41,704 nucleotides of DNA from DAOMOD01 sp964526035 (GTDB taxonomy: Bacteria; Pseudomonadota; Gammaproteobacteria; Xanthomonadales; BPKI01): positions 1 to 41,704 of the forward strand of contig CAZGKE010000012.1 of assembly GCA_964526035.1 (NCBI GenBank), written 5' to 3'. This document shows positions 33,051-41,327 of this stretch, in pieces (positions within the stretch are counted from its first letter, which is position 1; each line of letters starts with the position of its first letter). The notes below the pieces were generated by a model that made no database searches, had not been told where the DNA came from, and worked only from the letters and a program-made list of their open reading frames with translations. The position numbers and the translations under genes are program-made.

Positions 33051-33555
33051 TTCCAACTGCTCCCGTCGCTGGATGTCCAACGCTCCGTCGCGGCGCGCGC
33101 GCCCGCGCGAGACGCCTGGACCAACACCGTGCTTGGGCCCAGTGTGCCCATTTGCGAATCTCGTGACCAGATGGCGCAGTCTCGGATGCGGCAGCTGATG
33201 GCGACGTCAGAGCTCGAGCCGAATATTCCTTGCGCGCACCATCCGATCGAATCAGTCACTCGGAGCCGAAGCGGCCTGCGCCCGTTCCGGGCGTTTGGCG
33301 AGTGACGAAGACATTCCGGGAAGCAACGTCCACTGCGTACATTCTGGCTTGTTGACCTCTGGCTCCTGTCGCCTCTCCCCGCGCGCCACCCCTTGTGCGC
33401 AAACCGCGACAGGCGTAGCGTCTGCGCCAGCGTCCGAGTATCAAAAGGGGTTCCGGGAGGCGAGCTTCGTCAGCGCGACAGTCCGCGGGTGGGGACAGGT
33501 ATTCGAGAGCGGAAGCGATACCGGCACGGCACAGGGTAAGGAAAGCGATCAGGCT
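33051..33555. other. Intergenic region upstream of the caspase operon
   Basis: About 505 bp between divergent genes. The frame of the caspase gene is open back to 33295, but the translation there has no family features, so I treat it as untranslated. No repeat, attachment site or RNA gene is apparent. The operon promoter should be here. Confidence 0.45.
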
Positions 33556-34704
33556 ATGTCAGACGGGCTTGTCTGGAAGGACCAGGGTCGACTCGACGGC
33601 GATGCGCCTGCAGCGCACGCCGTGGTGATCGGTGTCGGCGACTATCCGCATCTCGTCGACGGCAGCGGCGCACTGACCGATCGGAACGGCGGGCTGCGCC
33701 AGCTATCCTCACCACCACAGTCGGCGCGACTCCTGGCAGCCTGGCTGCTCGACGAGTTCAACCACCCCGCTGCCCCGCTCGCTTCGCTCAGCCTGCTTGT
33801 TTCGGATCCCGCACCTGCACCTTTCGCACACTCCGCGCTTGCGGCTCCGGCAGTTCTCGCTGTGGCCAACAGCACGAACGTGATCCAGGCATTGCGTAGC
33901 TGGAAGCAGCGCGGCGACAGTCACGATGACAACCTCATGTTGTTCTTCTTCTGCGGCCACGGCGTGGCGCGCGGACTCGACGGGCTCACGCTGCTGCTCT
34001 CCGACTATGGCGAGAGTTCCGACATGCCGATGGAGGGCGCCATCGACTTTGCCGCTTTCCAGCGCGGCATGGCGCAGTGTCGTGCGTCCCGGCAATGCTT
34101 CTTTGTCGACGCCTGCCGACAGGTCTCGGATATCGCAACCACCACCAGCGAAACCGGACAGCGCGTGATTCAGGACAACATCCATCGCCCGCACGCATCG
34201 GACTGGAACTACGCCGTCCTGTTCTCCACGGTGGAGGGCGAGATGGCGTACGGGCGCCGTGGAAAACCAAGCTTCTACACCGAAGAACTGATCCGCGGTC
34301 TGAACGGCACCGGCGCGCCCCGCCGCAACGCCCAGGGCGACTGGTGGGTGACCACCGGCGGACTCACCCAGGCCATTCACCGCGGGCTCTCGCTTCGCGG
34401 GCCGCGGATCCGCAATCCAGCCGTGCGCCTGGTGGAGTTCGAGTTCCACAAGCTGAAAGCCGCGCCACGGGTGCCGGTGACCGTGTCCTGGCGCCCCCGC
34501 GAAGATGATCAGCCAGCCGTCCTGACCTGCGAACGCGGCGGCGCCGTGGTGGAGACCTCGGGTCCGACCGCCGAGGACTGGACCGTCGAGCTGCCCTTCG
34601 GCATCTATGATTTCAGCGCACAGGCGGGAAGCGGAAACGGTCGTCGTGCGGAAGAACCGGTGTTGCCGCCCTTCCTGGACGTCGAGATCGAGGTGCAGCC
34701 ATGA
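33556..34704 (+). CDS. Caspase-fold cysteine protease
   Basis: A 382-aa clan CD (C14-like) peptidase. The first strand is HAVVIGVGDYPHL (21-33). The catalytic dyad is presented as NLMLFFFCGHGVA (His135) and RQCFFVDACRQ (Cys187), the standard strand-then-HG and strand-then-DxC pattern of prokaryotic caspases. From about 300 a beta-sandwich domain follows (VPVTVSWRPR ... VELPFGIYDFSAQ), as often found behind caspase domains in conflict systems. The start is taken at ATG 33556; AAGG lies somewhat far upstream. No signal peptide, so cytoplasmic. Its stop overlaps the next start (ATGA), which ties it to the two downstream genes. Likely a protease triggered by infection or stress; its target is unknown. 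Confidence 0.85.
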   Translation: MSDGLVWKDQGRLDGDAPAAHAVVIGVGDYPHLVDGSGALTDRNGGLRQLSSPPQSARLLAAWLLDEFNHPAAPLASLSLLVSDPAPAPFAHSALAAPAVLAVANSTNVIQALRSWKQRGDSHDDNLMLFFFCGHGVARGLDGLTLLLSDYGESSDMPMEGAIDFAAFQRGMAQCRASRQCFFVDACRQVSDIATTTSETGQRVIQDNIHRPHASDWNYAVLFSTVEGEMAYGRRGKPSFYTEELIRGLNGTGAPRRNAQGDWWVTTGGLTQAIHRGLSLRGPRIRNPAVRLVEFEFHKLKAAPRVPVTVSWRPREDDQPAVLTCERGGAVVETSGPTAEDWTVELPFGIYDFSAQAGSGNGRRAEEPVLPPFLDVEIEVQP

Positions 34705-36041
34705 GCATTTCGGTGGCCGCTGAAGCCCAGCTGTTCGGGCGCAGCACGCAATCGGGCCTGATCGGTCGCGTGTATCGCGAGAACCCTGATCACGGTCTGG
34801 AGTTCGTCGACGAACTGGTGGTCCCGGTTGGCGACTATGGCCATGCACACAGTCATGCGCGACAGGCGCTTGCCTCGGCACCGAGCGGACGCTACCTGAT
34901 CCAGTTGGCCCTGCCGAACGGTCGCGTGGTCAACCAGCGCTTCGAGATCGCCGAGAACCGTTCGGTTGAAGTCTTCGTGCCGCTCCCTCACGAAGCGCCG
35001 TACGAGTGGAGCACGCTGCAAAGTCTGGCCGGGAACTTCGCTCTCCGGCGCGGCACCGGAGGTGCGCCGCCGTCGCCGGCTCCAAACGAGTCAGCGCGAC
35101 GCGGCGAGAGAGAGAAACCTCAGGCCTGCTCTATCCACATGTTGAAATCCGACGCGGAGCACGGTGGAACGTCGGTGCTCTCGCGCGAGACGCTGGCTGG
35201 GCTGGCCAGGATCATTGCCGAGCGCACGCCGCCCGACGAATTGAGTTCGCTTCTGGTTGGCTCGTCCGCCACGGTGCAGCCGGTCCACAATGAATCCGAT
35301 TTCGCGCTGTTCGAGTTCGTGCACGCAGGGTCGCTGGCCGACGGAGCCCAGCGGCAATCCTGGTACTTCGGGCCCGGAACGCCGCTGGATCGCGTCTATC
35401 TGCTGGTCCGTTCGGCACGGGGCGCGCAGTTGATCGCCCTGCCGGCGCCGTGGACCGCCAACGGTGAGGAAATTGAAATCCAGCTGCTGCTCGACCGGCG
35501 CGCTGAATGCCAGCGCCCCGAGTTCGCGCTGACCATCGCCGACCCGATGATCAACAGCGTGCTTGGCTACGCGGCCAATGGCGCCGTGCACGAAGCGGCG
35601 CAGCTGATGGACTTCGCCACCGCGCGCAAACTCCTGTTCCACAAGATCAGCAGTCCGCTGGCGGCCACGGTTGGTGGCTACCTGCTGCTGCTCGGCCTCG
35701 ACCGCAGCGCCTACCGCGCCCACGCCGACGACTGGCAGCAATGGCTCGACAATCTCTGCTACTGGTTCGACTGGCTGCCCGACGGCGCTGTGTTGCGTGC
35801 GGCAAAATACTTCGTGCTCGGCGACAAGGACCGCGACGGCGCGCTCGAAGCGCTCATGCTGGGGTTCGACCGCGGCCTGCCCTTCTTCACCTTCGGCATG
35901 CGCCTGATGATCGAGGGCATGCGTCGGTTCGCGCACGAGGGCGAGGCGCTTGCGCAGGAAAGGCTGGCCATCCTGGAGTCGCTGGCCGCGGTCGCCGATC
36001 CGCAACAGCATTTCCTTACCCTCAACCTGGCCACGTCGTAG
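34701..36041 (+). CDS. Two-domain partner protein of the caspase operon
   Basis: A 446-aa cytoplasmic protein. The N-terminal 110 residues form a beta-sandwich (SGRYLIQLALPNGRVVNQRF, then NRSVEVFVPL) that echoes the C-terminal domain of the caspase protein; a similar domain followed by an EW motif recurs in caspase-associated systems (recollection). A low-complexity linker (about 115-145) leads to a central mixed domain and then, from about 285, an all-helical domain. That helical domain includes GYAANGAVHEAAQLMDFATA and DNLCYWFDWLPDGAVLRAAK and may be a substrate, adaptor or sensor module. No catalytic motif is seen. The gene overlaps the caspase gene by four bases and sits 28 nt before the MBL gene. 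It may be the protein that the protease cleaves or that recruits it. Confidence 0.65.
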   Translation: MSISVAAEAQLFGRSTQSGLIGRVYRENPDHGLEFVDELVVPVGDYGHAHSHARQALASAPSGRYLIQLALPNGRVVNQRFEIAENRSVEVFVPLPHEAPYEWSTLQSLAGNFALRRGTGGAPPSPAPNESARRGEREKPQACSIHMLKSDAEHGGTSVLSRETLAGLARIIAERTPPDELSSLLVGSSATVQPVHNESDFALFEFVHAGSLADGAQRQSWYFGPGTPLDRVYLLVRSARGAQLIALPAPWTANGEEIEIQLLLDRRAECQRPEFALTIADPMINSVLGYAANGAVHEAAQLMDFATARKLLFHKISSPLAATVGGYLLLLGLDRSAYRAHADDWQQWLDNLCYWFDWLPDGAVLRAAKYFVLGDKDRDGALEALMLGFDRGLPFFTFGMRLMIEGMRRFAHEGEALAQERLAILESLAAVADPQQHFLTLNLATS

Positions 36042-36069
36042 GCGACGATTCGCGCGGGAGGCTGCGAAG

Positions 36070-37164
36070 ATGAGCGAACTCGAAATCACCATGCTGCCGG
36101 CCAAGGAAGGCGACTGCCTTCTGCTCTCCTACGGCGAACCGAACGACAAGCGACACGTACTGATTGATGCCGGGCGCGCCTGGACCTGGCGTCACGCTCT
36201 GAAGTCGTACCTCGCCGAGCATGCCGTCGACGCCATCGAGCTGCTGGTGGTGACGCATGTCGACCGCGATCATATCGACGGCGTGCTGGCCCTGATGCGC
36301 GACCCGGAATTCGATATCCCGGTGCGCAACATCTGGTTCAACACCTACGATCATCTGCTCGGCCATTCGATCACGGTGCTGCAGGACGACGACACGCTCG
36401 AGAGCTTCGGTGCAAAAATGGGCGAGGAGCTGAGTCCGCTGATCGTCGACCGCGGCTGGCGCTGGAACCACGCGTTCGACGGCCATGCAGTGGCGCTCGG
36501 TCGCCTGCCCGGCAATGCCGTGCAGCTCGGTGAGCTTTCCATCACGCTGCTGTCTCCGGATCAGGAGAAACTGGACGCGCTGCGTCCGCGCTGGGAGCTC
36601 GAGTGCCGCGAGGCCGGCATCACGCCAGGGGCCAGCCTCGAGGAGTACTTTGTCGAAGATGACGAACTCGAACCGTTCGGCGCCATCAACGTCGACGCCC
36701 TGGCGGAGACACGCTTCGAGGACGACGGCTCACCGGCGAACGGCTCCAGCATCGGCATGCTGATCGAATACGACGGTCGAAGGGTACTTCTGCCGGGCGA
36801 CGCCCATGTCGGCATCCTGGTGCGGGAGCTGCGCGCACTCGGCGCCAGCGAAGCCGCACCACTGCCGGTGGACGCCTTCAAGATTCCGCACCACGGCAGC
36901 CGCTACAACGTCTCCACCGAGCTGCTCGCCCTGCTCGACTGCCGCCACTATCTGGTGTCCACAAACGGCAACTACTTCAAGCATCCGGACGATGTCGCGA
37001 TGTCACGCCTGGTCAAGTACGGCAGCGCCGACTCCACCATCCACTTCAACTACGCCACCGACTTCAACCGCCACTGGCGAAACCCCGTCTGGGAAGCGAG
37101 ATACCGGTACAGCACCGTCTATCCGGAGGCTGCATCGGACGGGTTTGCGACAGTCAGCCTGTAA
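36070..37164 (+). CDS. Metallo-beta-lactamase-fold hydrolase (ComEC-like)
   Basis: A 364-aa cytoplasmic protein beginning at ATG 36070 with GGGAGG upstream. MBL features in order: the first strand with GDCLLLSYG, metal motif THVDRDHIDG (His63, Asp65, Asp67, His68), LLPGDAH for the bridging Asp, and KIPHHGSRYNVS for the last His. Asp in the second position of the HxHxDH motif is normal for the ComEC/Rec2-like MBL group, whose members act on nucleic acids or other phosphoesters. It lacks the ComEC channel. It is the last gene of the caspase operon and could be a nucleic-acid-degrading effector unleashed or restrained by the protease. Confidence 0.85.
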   Translation: MSELEITMLPAKEGDCLLLSYGEPNDKRHVLIDAGRAWTWRHALKSYLAEHAVDAIELLVVTHVDRDHIDGVLALMRDPEFDIPVRNIWFNTYDHLLGHSITVLQDDDTLESFGAKMGEELSPLIVDRGWRWNHAFDGHAVALGRLPGNAVQLGELSITLLSPDQEKLDALRPRWELECREAGITPGASLEEYFVEDDELEPFGAINVDALAETRFEDDGSPANGSSIGMLIEYDGRRVLLPGDAHVGILVRELRALGASEAAPLPVDAFKIPHHGSRYNVSTELLALLDCRHYLVSTNGNYFKHPDDVAMSRLVKYGSADSTIHFNYATDFNRHWRNPVWEARYRYSTVYPEAASDGFATVSL

Positions 37165-37267
37165 CCTTGTCGCAATCCATCCCGTCGGCTTCGATGAACC
37201 GCACCAGGAACATCGCCGCCTTTACGCCACCGACGGCCACGGGTTCCGCACTGCCTGCGTGCGCGTT

Positions 37268-37537
37268 TTACGCTTCGCGGTGGCGGCCCGCCAACGTCGT
37301 CTCTCCGCTTGTTCCTGGCCACGCCAGGACCTCGCCGACTCGATTCGCACCGTCATCGAGCGCGCAGGCAGGAGCGTCGATTTGCTTGGCGATCGCTTCC
37401 ACTTTCGCGCCGGCTTCGGCGGCTGCCTGTGCTGCGTCCACGCGTGCGTCCGTCTGCGACGAAGGCGCATCATCGTCGGAACTGCTGCACGCGATGAGCG
37501 TCAGCAGCGCAGCGAATAGTCGGGGATGGTATTTCAT
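37268..37537 (-). CDS. Small putative lipoprotein
   Basis: An 89-aa product from ATG 37537, with AGGAG upstream and a short signal MKYHPRLFAALLTLIAC whose lipobox LIAC gives a lipidated Cys17. The mature part begins with Ser/Asp-rich residues, then an Ala-rich helix (VDAAQAAAEAGAKVEAIAKQ) that could lie along peptidoglycan, as Lpp-like helices do, and a second cysteine. No family recognised. It is convergent with the MBL gene and may be slightly truncated, since the last 25 residues look less structured. Confidence 0.5.
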   Translation of the reverse strand: MKYHPRLFAALLTLIACSSSDDDAPSSQTDARVDAAQAAAEAGAKVEAIAKQIDAPACALDDGANRVGEVLAWPGTSGETTLAGRHREA

Positions 37538-37837
37538 GGCGGGAACGCTCCTTGTTGAGGGTTCGAGCCAGCGCGGGTCTCGATGGGTACGCCCGATGGA
37601 TACGCGACGCAGCAAGCAAGTGGCCCGAACCAGTCAAGTCCACAACGCTCGTCCTCTACCGCCCTGCCCTGCCCCGATCCGATCCCGCACGGAACCATCC
37701 AGGTGAACGTGGACGCCGCGAAGAAAGCCCAGGTCCGTACCTCCCCCAAGCTTCCGCAGGTGCTTCTCGAACACCCGGCGCTCAAGCTGTACCCTTGATT
37801 ACCGAGGCCAGGAGGCCGAGTGAGGGAGCAGTAGCGA
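37538..37837. other. Intergenic region between lipoprotein and Crp/Fnr genes
   Basis: About 300 bp separating divergent genes. No gene, repeat or strong palindrome is visible beyond ordinary GC-rich sequence. Confidence 0.4.
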
Positions 37838-38470
37838 ATGGCGCAAGTACACACGGTCCCGCCGGCCCTTCTGGAGGCCCTGGCCGCGTGCGGTGGCCTG
37901 CGACGCTATCCGGCGCGTTCGGTGGTAGTGAACGAGGAGGACGAAGGCGACGCCATGTACGTGATCGTCAGCGGTCGCGTAAAAGCCTTCGGCGTCGGTG
38001 AGGACGGTCGCGAAGTCGTATACGCGACGCAAGGGCCCGGCGAAACCTTCGGCGAACTCAGCCTCTTCTGCGGACCGCGCTCGGCTTCGGTGATGACGCT
38101 GGAGCGAACCACCTGCGTGGTCGTGCCCGGCAGCGGCATCCGGTCGCTGCTTGCCGAGCATCCGGAGTTCGGCGAGTACCTTCTGCACAAGGTCATCGGC
38201 ATGGTCCGCTCGGCCACCGAGCAGGTCAAGGGTCTCGCGCTCGACAGCGTGTATCAGCGGCTGGCGCGGCTGCTCACCACGCTTGCGGAACGAGACGCGC
38301 ATGGCGACCTGGTGATCACCGAGCGCCTGACGCAGCAGGACATCGCAGAGCGCATCGGATGTTCGCGCGAGATGGTCAGCCGCATTCTCGGTCAGCTTGT
38401 CGAGGGTGGCTACGTCGAGTCCCACAGGCGACGCATCGTGATCCGCAAACGACTCCCTGCCGGCTGGTGA
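37838..38470 (+). CDS. Crp/Fnr family transcriptional regulator
   Basis: A 210-aa regulator of normal length. Residues about 10-115 are the cyclic-nucleotide-binding-like barrel, with GDAMYVIVSGRVKAF and the phosphate-cassette region GETFGELSLFCGPRSASV, close to the GE(L/I)x...RSA pattern of CRP-type ligand pockets. A long dimer helix (125-150) leads to the HTH (LTQQDIAERIGCSREMVSRI, 164-183). No N-terminal FNR iron-sulfur cysteines are present. GGGAG lies nine nt before the start. It may bind cyclic nucleotide, though that is not certain. The palindrome GTGATTAGTTCAC just downstream resembles a CRP-type half-site pair, so it may control the next two genes. Confidence 0.88.
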   Translation: MAQVHTVPPALLEALAACGGLRRYPARSVVVNEEDEGDAMYVIVSGRVKAFGVGEDGREVVYATQGPGETFGELSLFCGPRSASVMTLERTTCVVVPGSGIRSLLAEHPEFGEYLLHKVIGMVRSATEQVKGLALDSVYQRLARLLTTLAERDAHGDLVITERLTQQDIAERIGCSREMVSRILGQLVEGGYVESHRRRIVIRKRLPAGW

Positions 38471-38480
38471 TTGAGCGAAC

Positions 38481-38493
38481 GTGATTAGTTCAC
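38481..38493. promoter_or_regulatory. CRP-like palindrome upstream of the two-gene module
   Basis: GTGA-TTAGT-TCAC is a perfect inverted repeat with CRP half-sites spaced by five instead of the usual six bases. It lies 11 nt past the Crp/Fnr gene and about 140 nt before the 38634 start. Binding by the adjacent regulator is a testable guess. Confidence 0.45.
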
Positions 38494-38633
38494 AGAATCG
38501 GTGTGCATTGCGCCGCTGAGATCGGACAGCGATCGGAGCAGAGTCGGTACCGGAGAGGCCTTCAGCCCTCCGGTCGGTGGATCCAGGGCTCGAAACACCG
38601 ACGGAAGTCGCAGAGCCATCAAGGAGAAAGATC

Positions 38634-39419
38634 ATGTCACTACCGAAAGCACTCGACGCCACAACCCGCCTCGCCGCCATCCGCGCACTGGATATCCCGG
38701 CGCCTTCGTCTGCGGCACTGCTCGCACTGCCAGTGCGTGCGGATGCCGGCGACTCCAGCAAATCGTCCGCCGACATCGATCGCGGCAGTCTGGTCGCGTT
38801 CGTCGCGGGCGTAAGTTCCGCACACCGCAGCGACGCGCTCAACAGCACCCTGCTCGCCGCCATGGCATCCGACAAGGTGTATGACCGCAACGATCCCACG
38901 CAGGTCATCAACTGGTACAAGAAGTACACCGCGGTGCTTCAGCTGTGCGGATGGGATGCCCAGGAGTTCAGCTTCCAGAACTATTCGGCGTCCGGTTCGT
39001 CGTTCTCGATCAACAGTGCCATCATCGAGATCGTCGCCGCGGCAGCGTCCGGGCCGGAGCTGGCCGTGGTGGAAGCTGCTCTGGATGCGCTCAAGAAACT
39101 CGGCAGCAACGACCCCTGGTACAAGGTCTGGGACCAACACAGCCACAGCACCAACGGCGGCAACTTCCAGATCGTGCCGGTCGGCGACAGCAACGGCGAA
39201 CGCAATACGCTGGTGATGCAGTGCTCGGCGTTTGCCTTCCAGACCACGGAAGTCGATACGACTTTCCTGTGGACCAACTACCACAGCTCGGACGTGAAGA
39301 TCCAGTACGCAAACCAGACCATGACGCTGGACGAAGACGTCTGGGACCAGGTGAGCGCTGCCGTTGTCGCCAAGCTCGGCGACAACGACAAGACCCAGAT
39401 CGGCAACCTTCCGATCTGA
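38634..39419 (+). CDS. Uncharacterised 261-aa protein, first gene of a two-gene module
   Basis: Start at ATG 38634 with a strong AAGGAG site. The first 45 residues are Ala/Leu-rich without a true signal peptide. Then comes SLVAFVAGVSSAHRSDALNS (about 54-73), an Asn/Asp-rich region with TQVINWYKKYTAVLQLCGWD, and a helical stretch (IIEIVAAAASGPELAVVEAA). The C-terminal half is beta-rich, with SHSTNGGNFQIVPVG, FAFQTTEVDTTFLWTNYH and MTLDEDVWDQV, ending KLGDNDKTQIGNLPI. I recognise no domain. It looks like a globular cytoplasmic or released protein. It is followed 58 nt later by a small nuclease-like gene with its own strong ribosome site, in what appears to be a two-gene unit ended by the terminator at 40036. 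Confidence 0.65.
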   Translation: MSLPKALDATTRLAAIRALDIPAPSSAALLALPVRADAGDSSKSSADIDRGSLVAFVAGVSSAHRSDALNSTLLAAMASDKVYDRNDPTQVINWYKKYTAVLQLCGWDAQEFSFQNYSASGSSFSINSAIIEIVAAAASGPELAVVEAALDALKKLGSNDPWYKVWDQHSHSTNGGNFQIVPVGDSNGERNTLVMQCSAFAFQTTEVDTTFLWTNYHSSDVKIQYANQTMTLDEDVWDQVSAAVVAKLGDNDKTQIGNLPI

Positions 39420-39477
39420 ACCGGACCGCGCCCGTCGGGCCACAAAGGCCCGGCGGGCGTCCAAGGAGGAGCAAGCA

Positions 39478-39930
39478 ATGAACGTCAATCAGTTGGCCAA
39501 CATGATCATCGTCGACCGCGCCCGCATTGCAAGCGCGATTACCACCGGCGCTGCGTGGGAAATCTGGATGCAGGTTGAACTCGTGGTCCTGCTTGTCGCA
39601 GCCGGCGTGCAGGCCGCGCGCGAGGTTCCCTACCCGCCACCCAATGGAAACCTGAGTCTTGATGTGCTGGCACAGGACAACGCCGGTCGCTACGCCATCG
39701 AGCTCAAGGTCGAGAGCGCGAACAACTCGGGCGCGGCGCTGCTGACCGCGGCCAAGGCAGACATGACCAAGATCCAGAACTATGTGCCCAATCCCGGGGC
39801 CCGCTGGGTGGTGGCGATCGCCTACAGCGGAGTCGCCCGAAAAGCACTCTCCGGCTTCGCGGGGGACCCGACCAACAATGCGATCTACCAGGAAGCCGAC
39901 AGCATCGGTGTACTGGTGGCGACGCGCTGA
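39478..39930 (+). CDS. Small protein with PD-(D/E)XK nuclease-like residues
   Basis: A 150-aa protein behind AAGGAGGAG. The residue order fits a minimal PD-(D/E)XK restriction-endonuclease fold: an N-terminal helix with a Glu (AAWEIWMQVELVV, Glu28/Glu34), a strand ending in Asp (NLSLDVLAQD, Asp62), and thirteen residues later YAIELKVES (Glu75-Leu-Lys77), then helix and strand (RWVVAIAYSG). No DNA-binding domain is attached and there is no signal. Such small folds occur in restriction, repair and toxin proteins, and also in inactive partners. It is tightly linked to the 261-aa gene upstream. Nuclease activity is a prediction from three residues and predicted fold only. Confidence 0.5.
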   Translation: MNVNQLANMIIVDRARIASAITTGAAWEIWMQVELVVLLVAAGVQAAREVPYPPPNGNLSLDVLAQDNAGRYAIELKVESANNSGAALLTAAKADMTKIQNYVPNPGARWVVAIAYSGVARKALSGFAGDPTNNAIYQEADSIGVLVATR

Positions 39931-40035
39931 CAGCGTTTCGAAATCGCGATCGGGTATGTCACGCGTCTCATCAAGGCTCATGCAGGCAGCACAACCTGGC
40001 CAGGGACGGCAGGGACGGTATCAAAATTCGGTTGG

Positions 40036-40070
40036 AACAGATCTGCCCGCACCACGCGGGCGGATCTGTT
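40036..40070. terminator. Strong bidirectional terminator hairpin
   Basis: A 15-bp stem (40036-40050 with 40056-40070, one G-T pair) with loop ACCAC. On the plus strand it is followed by TCGAGTTTCT. It separates the two-gene module from the convergent L,D-transpeptidase gene and can serve both. Confidence 0.75.
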
Positions 40071-40079
40071 TCGAGTTTC

Positions 40080-40781
40080 TCAGTCGAATACATAGCGACC
40101 TTCCTCGTCGACCTCGACGTTCGGCGGCACACCGTGCAACTCAAAGTAGTCGAAGCCCTGTTTCAGGTTGAGCCAGAATGCGTGCCACTCGCTGTCGGCG
40201 TACCGATCCAGGACCGCATCATTTAGCCTGAAAGGGAAAATGTGCACGCGGACGAATGGCTGCTCGCTGGACAGGGCGGCATGCGTCAACGCGTAGATTT
40301 CCTCGATCCCGGCATCGGTCATCGCGTAACAGCCGATGGACACGCAGTCTCCATGGATCATGATCGAGTCGCCCGTGCGCTGGTGGAAGCGGTCGTAGGC
40401 GTTCGGGTAGCCGATGTTGAATGCGAGGTGATACCTGCTCCACGGGGCCAGCCGTGAGAGCGTCACGAAGTAGAACCCCTCGGGCGACTGTATGTCCCCG
40501 CTTCGCAGCTTCGGCCCGAGTTCGCCGGAAAAGCTGCAGATCTCATAGGACTTGAACAACTCGAAGTGCCCTTCCCCGCCCTCCACCCACACCTCGAGAA
40601 CGCCCGGCTCCTTGAAGACGCGGATGAAGATCGGGTCACCGAAAGACAAACCTCGGGCGCTCAACTCCAGTTCGAGGCTTCCGCGAACTCGCTCGGTGGC
40701 CTGCCCGGAGTTGGCATGGGCGGACGTTTGCGCCAGGCCGCCAGCGAACAGCAAAAGAAGAACGCGGATAGTCGAATTCAT
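40080..40781 (-). CDS. YafK-like L,D-transpeptidase family protein
   Basis: A 233-aa exported enzyme with a Sec signal (MNSTIRVLLLLFAGGLAQTS). The YkuD catalytic motif is DSIMIHGDCVSIGCYAMTDA, where HGxCxSxGC supplies the catalytic Cys in SIGC and the paired His; this spacing, and the following GIEEIY helix, fit the YafK/DpaA group. DpaA removes Braun lipoprotein from peptidoglycan rather than building 3-3 links, so a hydrolytic or cell-wall editing role in the periplasm is likely. The start is uncertain (ATG at 40781 or 40793; neither has a good ribosome site). It is convergent with the two-gene module across a terminator. Confidence 0.82.
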   Translation of the reverse strand: MNSTIRVLLLLFAGGLAQTSAHANSGQATERVRGSLELELSARGLSFGDPIFIRVFKEPGVLEVWVEGGEGHFELFKSYEICSFSGELGPKLRSGDIQSPEGFYFVTLSRLAPWSRYHLAFNIGYPNAYDRFHQRTGDSIMIHGDCVSIGCYAMTDAGIEEIYALTHAALSSEQPFVRVHIFPFRLNDAVLDRYADSEWHAFWLNLKQGFDYFELHGVPPNVEVDEEGRYVFD

Positions 40782-41133
40782 GCCCATGCACATGCTGCGG
40801 CCGTGAACGATTTCTTGCAGCGGCCTGGTCGGACAAGCAGAGCCAACGGTTTGCCCATCTTGTCACTCTCCCAGGCCTCATGTTCTTCAGGACACAGCGA
40901 GCCGTTGTGTTTCGCCGCGCAAGTCATTCAACGTCAACCGCCGGCCTGACGAGCAATCCGGCCAGCCACTGCAGATCCCGACAAAGCGCGAACCTGCCTT
41001 GCAGGCAATGGCAGGCATCCATGCAATACGGTGCAGACGCGCATGGCGACACCTTCCTGCGACTGGCGTTGGAGAGAAAAGGTCCGCGTACGGCGCGTGA
41101 TAAACGTTCTGAAGAATAGCATTCAAACATATG

Positions 41134-41151
41134 ATTATTATCGCTAATAAT
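41134..41151. promoter_or_regulatory. AT-rich palindrome, possible Fur-like site
   Basis: ATTATTA-TCGC-TAATAAT is a perfect 7-bp inverted repeat inside a 20-bp AT-rich island in otherwise GC-rich DNA. The reverse strand reads GATAATAATCAT, which resembles two Fur-box hexamers. It lies over 300 bp from either neighbouring start codon, so its target is unclear. Confidence 0.35.
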
Positions 41152-41246
41152 TCGGGAACCTCAGGCTCCGAGCCAGGTTCTGCACCAGAATCCGTTCGCG
41201 GCGCGAAGGCACCGCCAGCGCCTCTTGAAGCCCTGAATGCCCAAAC

Positions 41247-41293
41247 CCCGTTCGCGGTGGGGAGCGGCCCAAGGCCGCGTCTCCAACCACCTG
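41247..41293 (+). repeat. 47-bp REP-like direct repeat, copy 1
   Basis: Begins CCCGTTCGCGGTG and contains the hairpin GCGGCC-CAA-GGCCGC; 42 of 47 positions match the copy at 41328-41374. A degenerate third start (CCGTTCGCGG) is seen near 41190. Confidence 0.75.
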
Positions 41294-41327
41294 TGATCCC
41301 GAACCACCCGCGCTTCACGTTACCGAA

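Noticed and set aside
33295..33555. Upstream extension of the caspase protein
   Set aside because: The frame is open, but the translation (Ser/Gly/Arg-rich) has no homology-like pattern and the caspase domain begins normally after ATG 33556.
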